From NCBI GenBank assembly GCA_947474645.1, contig CANJJD010000003.1, positions 120,768-184,767 on the forward strand: a stretch of DNA of 64,000 nt, in the 5' to 3' direction. The stretch comes from Alphaproteobacteria bacterium (GTDB lineage: Bacteria > Pseudomonadota > Alphaproteobacteria > Micropepsales > Micropepsaceae). This document shows positions 59,640 to 64,000 of this stretch, piece after piece. The notes beneath the pieces were generated by a model. That model did not search any database, was not told the origin of the DNA, and was given only the letters and a program-made list of their open reading frames with translations. Within the stretch, counting starts at the first letter, position 1; each line of letters begins with the position of its first letter. A program made the translations under genes and the position numbers.

Positions 59640-62393
59640 ATGGAATCGCTGTCTTCCCTGATCGCTCTCGTTCCCGCGCCGCCCGGCGCGGCGATTGCGC
59701 GCGGCGACGGCGCGGCCGAACGCATCGCCCTGCGCGACGCCCGCGCCTTGTTTGAAGGCGGCAATGTGCTGGTGTCCCATGGCGGCTTTGTCGCCGGCCG
59801 GCTGGGGGTGCGCGCCGAGACCCTGCTGTTCGATGTGCTGGAGCTGTTCGCCTTTGTGCGCCCCGGCCTGCCCTTTGTGCCCAGCCCGCTGGGTCTTTCG
59901 CGGGCGCTGGGCCTTTCCATGCCGCAGACCCCGGAGCAATCCGCCCAGGCGCTGCACGCCATCGCATGCGCCTTGCTGGCGGAAGTCGCAGGCTGGCCGC
60001 AGGAAGTGCGCGAGGCCCTCGCCCCGCTGGTCGGCACATTGGACCGCGCCGGTTGGCGCTGGGCGCCATTGTTGAAGCAAAGCGTCGGCGAGGTGCCGCA
60101 TGGTTCGCCCATCGCCGGGCTGGAAGCCTGGCGCGGCCTCACCCAATGGGAAGATGAAGCGCCGGTGGGAGATCCGGGCACGCAAAGCGTCGAGCCCGCC
60201 GAGGCACGCGCGCGGCTGGCGCGCATGGTCGGCGTGATGCGCCCTGAACAGGCCAGCTATAGCGATGCCGCGACATACGCCTTCGGGCCACGCGAACAGG
60301 CGGGCGCCCCGCGCGTCGCGCTGGTGGAAGCCGGCACCGGCACCGGCAAAACGCTGGGCTATCTGGCGCCGGCTTCGATCTGGGCCGAGAAAAATGGTCC
60401 GGGCCTGTGGATCAGCACCTATACCCGCAACCTGCAGCGCCAGATCGTGCAGGAGATTGCCCATCTGTGGCCCGATCCTGTCGAGCGCGCCGAAAAGGCG
60501 GTGGTGCGCAAGGGACGGGAAAATTATCTCTGCCTGCTCAACTTCGAGGAAGCCGCCAAGCGCACCGCGCTGGCGCCCGGCCCGCGCAGCATCGCGCTGG
60601 GGCTGATCGCGCGCTGGATTTCCTCGCACACTGACGGCGATATTTCCGGGGTCGGCTTTCCCGCCTTCCTGGCCGCCAGCCTGCCGCTGTCCACCGTCAC
60701 CGACCGGCGCGGCGAATGCATCTATGCCGCCTGCCCGCATTACCGCCTCTGCTTCATCGAGCGCGCCATCCGCCGCGCCCGCCATGCCAGCATCGTGGTC
60801 GCCAACCATGCCCTGGTGATCGCGCAGGCCAGCGCCGACTGGCTGAGCACCGACGAGACCACCGACACGCCCAATGAACGGCGGCTGCGTTACGTCTTTG
60901 ACGAAGGCCATCACCTGTTCGATGCCGCCGACAGCGGCTTCTCCGCTTCCCTGTCGGGCCGCGAGATGGCCGAGCTGCGGCGCTGGATCCGCGGGCCCGA
61001 GGGCCGCGCCCGCACCCGCATGCGCGGGCTGGAAGAACGGCTGAAAGACCTGATCGCCGATGACGAGGCGGCGCAGAAGGCGCTGGAAGACGCGGTGCAG
61101 GCGGCCAGCGCCTTGGCCGGCGAAGGCTGGACCATGCGGCTGGGCGCTGGTCCGCGCGGGCCGGGCGAAGTGTTCCTGGCCGCCGCTTACCAGCATGTCC
61201 GCGCCCGCAGCAACGACGAGAATTTCTATTCCCTGGAAGCCGACACCCAGCCCATGAGCCCGGAGATGCTGCAGGCGGTCAGCGGCCTGTCGCGCGGCCT
61301 GGGGCGCATCGCCGATCCCCTGAAGGAATTGGCGCGCCTGCTGCGCAAGAAGATGAACGACAAGACCGCCGAACTGGAGCCTTACACCAGGGCGCGGCTG
61401 GACGCGGCGGCGCGCGGGCTGGACCGCCGCGCCAAGGCTGTCCTGCCGGCCTGGATCCAGATGCTGGAGACCTTGGAGAATGGCGAGATCGCCGAGGAGT
61501 ATGTGGACTGGTTCGAACTCAGCCGCGAAGACGGCCGCGATGCCGATGTCGGGTTGGAACGCCATTGGGTCGATCCTACCAAGCCGCTCTCCACCGCGGT
61601 GCTGGAAACGGCGCATGGCGCGCTGATCACTTCGGCCACCTTGCGCGATACCGGCGGCGACCAGGACGACCATTGGGCCAGCGCCGAAGTGCGCACCGGC
61701 GCCGGCCATCTGCCCCAGCCGGCGCGGCGCGCCCATTTCGGCTCGCCGTTCCTCTATGAAGACCAGTCGCGCATCTTTGTGGTCACCGACATCCCACGCC
61801 GCGATCCCGATGCGCTGGCCGCCGCTTACCGCGAACTGTTCCTGGCCTCGGGCGGGGGCGCGCTCGGCCTGTTCACCGCCGTGCGCGCGCTGAAGGACAC
61901 CGGCACCCGCATCGCCCAGCCGCTGGCCGATGCCGGGCTGACGCTCTACGCCCAGCACATGGACCGGCTGGACACCGGCGCGCTGGTGGACCTGTTCCGC
62001 GCCGAGGAGAATGCCTGCCTCTTGGGCACCGACGCCCTGCGCGACGGCGTGGACGTGCCGGGGCGAAGCTTGCGGCTGGTGGTGTTCGACAAGGTGCCTT
62101 GGCCCAAACCCACCATCCTGCACAAGGCGCGGCGGGCCCGGTTCGGCAAGGGCTATGACGACCTGATCACCCGCTTCCGCCTGAAGCAGGCCTTCGGCCG
62201 GCTGATCCGGGGCTCCGGGGACAAGGGCTGTTTCGTCATCCTGGAAGGCGCCACCCCCAGCCGGTTGCTGACGGCTTTTCCGGAAAAAAGCCCGGTCAAG
62301 CGCTGCGGCCTGGCGGAGGCGATTGGGGATATCCGGGGTTTCCTGGGTGAGCCAGCCGTGACCCACGCCCCCACCCCCCTTATAACCGGGTGA
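59640..62393 (+). CDS. ATP-dependent helicase, DinG/XPD type
   Basis: This 917-residue superfamily 2 helicase has Walker A EAGTGTGKT near residue 230, DEGH as the DEAH box, and ALITSATLR and FGRLIRGSGDKG for motifs III and VI. Cysteines at NYLCLLN, GECIYAACPHYRLC fit the Fe-S cluster of the XPD/DinG family. The first 200 residues are a family-specific N-terminal domain. It probably unwinds DNA structures in repair. Its stop overlaps the dcd start (TGATG). Confidence 0.92.
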   Translation: MESLSSLIALVPAPPGAAIARGDGAAERIALRDARALFEGGNVLVSHGGFVAGRLGVRAETLLFDVLELFAFVRPGLPFVPSPLGLSRALGLSMPQTPEQSAQALHAIACALLAEVAGWPQEVREALAPLVGTLDRAGWRWAPLLKQSVGEVPHGSPIAGLEAWRGLTQWEDEAPVGDPGTQSVEPAEARARLARMVGVMRPEQASYSDAATYAFGPREQAGAPRVALVEAGTGTGKTLGYLAPASIWAEKNGPGLWISTYTRNLQRQIVQEIAHLWPDPVERAEKAVVRKGRENYLCLLNFEEAAKRTALAPGPRSIALGLIARWISSHTDGDISGVGFPAFLAASLPLSTVTDRRGECIYAACPHYRLCFIERAIRRARHASIVVANHALVIAQASADWLSTDETTDTPNERRLRYVFDEGHHLFDAADSGFSASLSGREMAELRRWIRGPEGRARTRMRGLEERLKDLIADDEAAQKALEDAVQAASALAGEGWTMRLGAGPRGPGEVFLAAAYQHVRARSNDENFYSLEADTQPMSPEMLQAVSGLSRGLGRIADPLKELARLLRKKMNDKTAELEPYTRARLDAAARGLDRRAKAVLPAWIQMLETLENGEIAEEYVDWFELSREDGRDADVGLERHWVDPTKPLSTAVLETAHGALITSATLRDTGGDQDDHWASAEVRTGAGHLPQPARRAHFGSPFLYEDQSRIFVVTDIPRRDPDALAAAYRELFLASGGGALGLFTAVRALKDTGTRIAQPLADAGLTLYAQHMDRLDTGALVDLFRAEENACLLGTDALRDGVDVPGRSLRLVVFDKVPWPKPTILHKARRARFGKGYDDLITRFRLKQAFGRLIRGSGDKGCFVILEGATPSRLLTAFPEKSPVKRCGLAEAIGDIRGFLGEPAVTHAPTPLITG

Positions 62394-63538
62394 TGGCTGC
62401 CACCGTTGAGACCCTGATTCCCGCCGATGAAAGCTACGGTCGATTCTCGACCGGCATCCTGCCCAGCCACGTCTTGAAGCGGCTGCTGGACCAGGGCCGC
62501 GAGATCACCGCCTCCGAGCCCTTCGCGCCGGGCCAGATCCAGCCCGCCAGCATTGATCTGCGGTTGGGGCCGGTGGCCTACCGCGTGCGCGCCAGCTTCC
62601 TGCCCGGCCCGAACGCGACGGTCGAAGACAAGCTCAAGACCGTCTTCATGCACGAAGTCGATCTGACCAACGGCGCGGTGCTGGAAGCGGGCAGCGTTTA
62701 CATCGTACCGCTTTTGGAACGGGCCGAATTCTCGGCGCGGATTTCCGGCGGCGCCAATCCCAAAAGTTCCACCGGCCGCATCGACGTCTTCACCCGGCTG
62801 ATCACCGACTATGCCCCCAGCTTCGACCGCATCGAGCCGGGCTATCGCGGCCCGCTCTATGCCGAGATCTGCCCCCAGACCTTCCCGGTGCTGGTGCGCA
62901 AGGGCAGCCGCCTCAACCAGCTTCGCATCCGTCACGGCTCGCCCAACTTCGGCGACGCGGCGCTGAAAAGACTGCATGAACAATCGCCGCTGGTGGATGG
63001 CGAGCCCAACATCGATAACGGCTTGGCGCTGTCCATCGACCTGAAAGGCGGCACTGTTGCCGGAAGTGGGGGCAAGCGCATCGGCTATCGCGCCAAAAAG
63101 CACACCGGCTTGATCGATGTGGACAAGGTCGGCGTGCTGGATCCCGCCGATTACTGGGAGCCGATCGAGGCCAATGCGCGCGGCGACATGGTGCTGGACC
63201 CGGACGAGTTCTACATTCTGGTCTCCCGCGAGCAGGTGGCGATTCCGCCCGACCATGCCGCCGAGATGGTGCCGTTCAACCCGCTGGTGGGCGAGTTCCG
63301 CGTTCATTATGCCGGCTTCTTCGATCCCGGCTTCGGCTATGAAGCGGGCAAGAGCCCTTGCGCGCGCGGTGTGCTGGAAGTGCGCTCGCGCGAAGTTCCG
63401 TTCATCCTGGAACATGGCCAGGTGATCGGCCGGCTGGTGTTCGAGCGGCTGACCGATCCGCCCCCGACCGGCTATGGCGAGGGGCTGGGTTCCAATTACC
63501 AGCGCCAGGGCCTGAAGCTCTCCAAGCATTTCCGTTAG
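62393..63538 (+). CDS. dcd: 2'-deoxycytidine 5'-triphosphate deaminase, long form
   Basis: This 381-residue protein is about twice the length of ordinary Dcd (about 190) and matches the alphaproteobacterial long dCTP-deaminase family. It has GQIQPASIDLRLGPVAYRVR and PSFDRIEPGYRGPLYAEI in the first half and AEMVPFNPLVGEFRVHYAGFFDPGFGY in the second, which suggests a tandem trimeric dUTPase-like fold. It makes dUTP for dTMP synthesis. It is coupled to the helicase gene. Confidence 0.92.
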   Translation: MAATVETLIPADESYGRFSTGILPSHVLKRLLDQGREITASEPFAPGQIQPASIDLRLGPVAYRVRASFLPGPNATVEDKLKTVFMHEVDLTNGAVLEAGSVYIVPLLERAEFSARISGGANPKSSTGRIDVFTRLITDYAPSFDRIEPGYRGPLYAEICPQTFPVLVRKGSRLNQLRIRHGSPNFGDAALKRLHEQSPLVDGEPNIDNGLALSIDLKGGTVAGSGGKRIGYRAKKHTGLIDVDKVGVLDPADYWEPIEANARGDMVLDPDEFYILVSREQVAIPPDHAAEMVPFNPLVGEFRVHYAGFFDPGFGYEAGKSPCARGVLEVRSREVPFILEHGQVIGRLVFERLTDPPPTGYGEGLGSNYQRQGLKLSKHFR

Positions 63539-63710
63539 CTGATCCCGTAACAATTGTTGCGAAAAGCCCACATCCTCCGCCAAAGCATCGCCAAGCCTGC
63601 CCACGGCAGGGCAAAACCATTGCGCGGGCCCGTGTCTCCGGTTCAGTTAGCGTCACTTGCGGACGGACGGTTTGGGGAAACCCCGCAAGCGATTGGGACT
63701 TCGGTTCCAG

Positions 63711-63735
63711 TGGTCCAGTTTGAAGGGGGCAGTGA
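63711..63735. repeat. IS-end-like inverted repeat (left arm)
   Basis: TGGTCCAGTTTGAAGGGGGCAGTGA is nearly the inverse of the sequence at 63848-63876. It ends in CA at 63731, like an IS3-type right end. It may be the remnant of an earlier element inserted after dcd. Confidence 0.45.
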
Positions 63736-63847
63736 GAGGCGGTCACGGCGCGAAAGCAGCTGGCCGCCTCTCGGTTTTTTGGCATGCTGGTAAACACCCC
63801 ACGCCTTGTCCTTCGCCCGCAAGTCCAGGCCGATGCCGCGGCGCTTT

Positions 63848-63876
63848 TCACTGTCCTGCCCCCTTTGAAATGGTCC
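63848..63876. repeat. Left terminal inverted repeat of the IS3-type element
   Basis: A CTGTCCTGCCCCCTTTGAAATGG stretch lies upstream of the transposase gene. The element probably begins with TG at 63852. The nearby inverse copy at 63711-63735 is about 115 bp away. Confidence 0.5.
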
Positions 63877-64000
63877 TCCCTGAAGTATGGTTTTGACCAA
63901 GGAGGATTAGATAGATGGCAAGGAAGAGGCACACGGCAGAAGAGATAGTCGCGAAGCTACGGCAGGTCGATGTGCTGATGGCACAGGGCAAGCCGGTTGC
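63852..64000 (+). mobile_element. IS3-family insertion sequence, left end (cut by window edge)
   Basis: This is the left end of an insertion sequence: terminal repeat, a short leader with GGAGGA, and the start of orfA. The right part lies outside the window, so size and target duplication cannot be seen. Confidence 0.65.
63915..64000 (+). CDS. IS3-family transposase OrfA, N-terminal part
   Basis: Twenty-eight codons are visible, beginning MARKRHTAEEIVAKLRQVDV and continuing with LMAQGKPV. This is the start of the helix-turn-helix OrfA protein of IS3-family elements, whose OrfA-OrfB fusion is usually produced by a frameshift. A GGAGGA site lies upstream. The gene continues beyond the window. 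Confidence 0.8.
   Translation, partial: MARKRHTAEEIVAKLRQVDVLMAQGKPV

Noticed and set aside
59565..62366. A 933-codon open frame on the minus strand opposite the helicase gene
   Set aside because: Its sequence is the complement of a gene with clear helicase motifs. Long antisense frames are expected in DNA this GC-rich, and it shows no family features.
1..64000. tRNA, rRNA and CRISPR arrays
   Set aside because: No cloverleaf-like or repeated-spacer patterns were seen in any intergenic stretch.

Overview
This window looks like chromosomal DNA of a GC-rich, hopanoid-producing alphaproteobacterium. The support is: the HpnC/HpnD/HpnE route to squalene, a class I lysyl-tRNA synthetase, a long-form dCTP deaminase, and two perfect TTAA-N7-TTAA sites of the kind bound by the cell-cycle regulator CtrA. 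A Rhizomicrobium/Micropepsis-like lineage is a guess from gene content only. Genes are packed tightly, with many ATGA, GTGA and TAATG junctions. No rRNA, tRNA or CRISPR array was seen.

Region 1 (1-13,532, all minus strand) is a hopanoid operon read right to left: hpnI, hpnJ, hpnK, a 112-bp gap, two paralogous ferritin-like diiron proteins, hpnL, hpnA, hpnB, hpnC, hpnD, hpnE, shc and hpnG (cut by the window edge). HpnC/D/E make squalene, Shc cyclises it, and HpnG, HpnB, HpnI, HpnK and HpnJ extend and decorate the side chain. The diiron pair is not part of the textbook pathway and is the best candidate for new biology here. A TPR plus 2OG-Fe(II) oxygenase gene is divergent from the operon, and the shared promoter region is rich in inverted repeats.

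Region 2 (15.5-31.6 kb) holds a MetA-family protein without its nucleophilic cysteine, an HSL-type esterase with a polysaccharide deacetylase, a PadR/DUF1700/GIN-domain envelope module under a clear palindrome, dusB, an RND efflux pair, a secreted hydrolase, a PQQ dehydrogenase, a DUF6607-like protein and dusA.

Region 3 (31.7-46.9 kb) holds three exported esterases/hydrolases, a phosphohexomutase, cobA, a tiny DUF1289 gene, a CtrA-box-preceded pair (unknown protein plus GT-C-like membrane protein), pepN, a sensor kinase, a frameshifted envelope protein behind a second CtrA box, and an orphan PotD-like binding protein.

Region 4 (46.9-64 kb) holds a zinc-ribbon protein, a hemerythrin, speD and speE (divergent, with a structured speD leader), a CnoX-like thioredoxin-TPR protein with a His-rich linker followed by LON, Trm112 and DUF971 genes, a TetR regulator with its likely operator, pyrD, a stop-interrupted lipoprotein, a TPR-like protein, lysK, a hybrid kinase with degenerate receiver and Hpt domains, a DinG-type helicase, dcd, and the start of an IS3-family element. 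Two copies of a double-hairpin REP-like repeat lie at about 45.7 and 59.5 kb.
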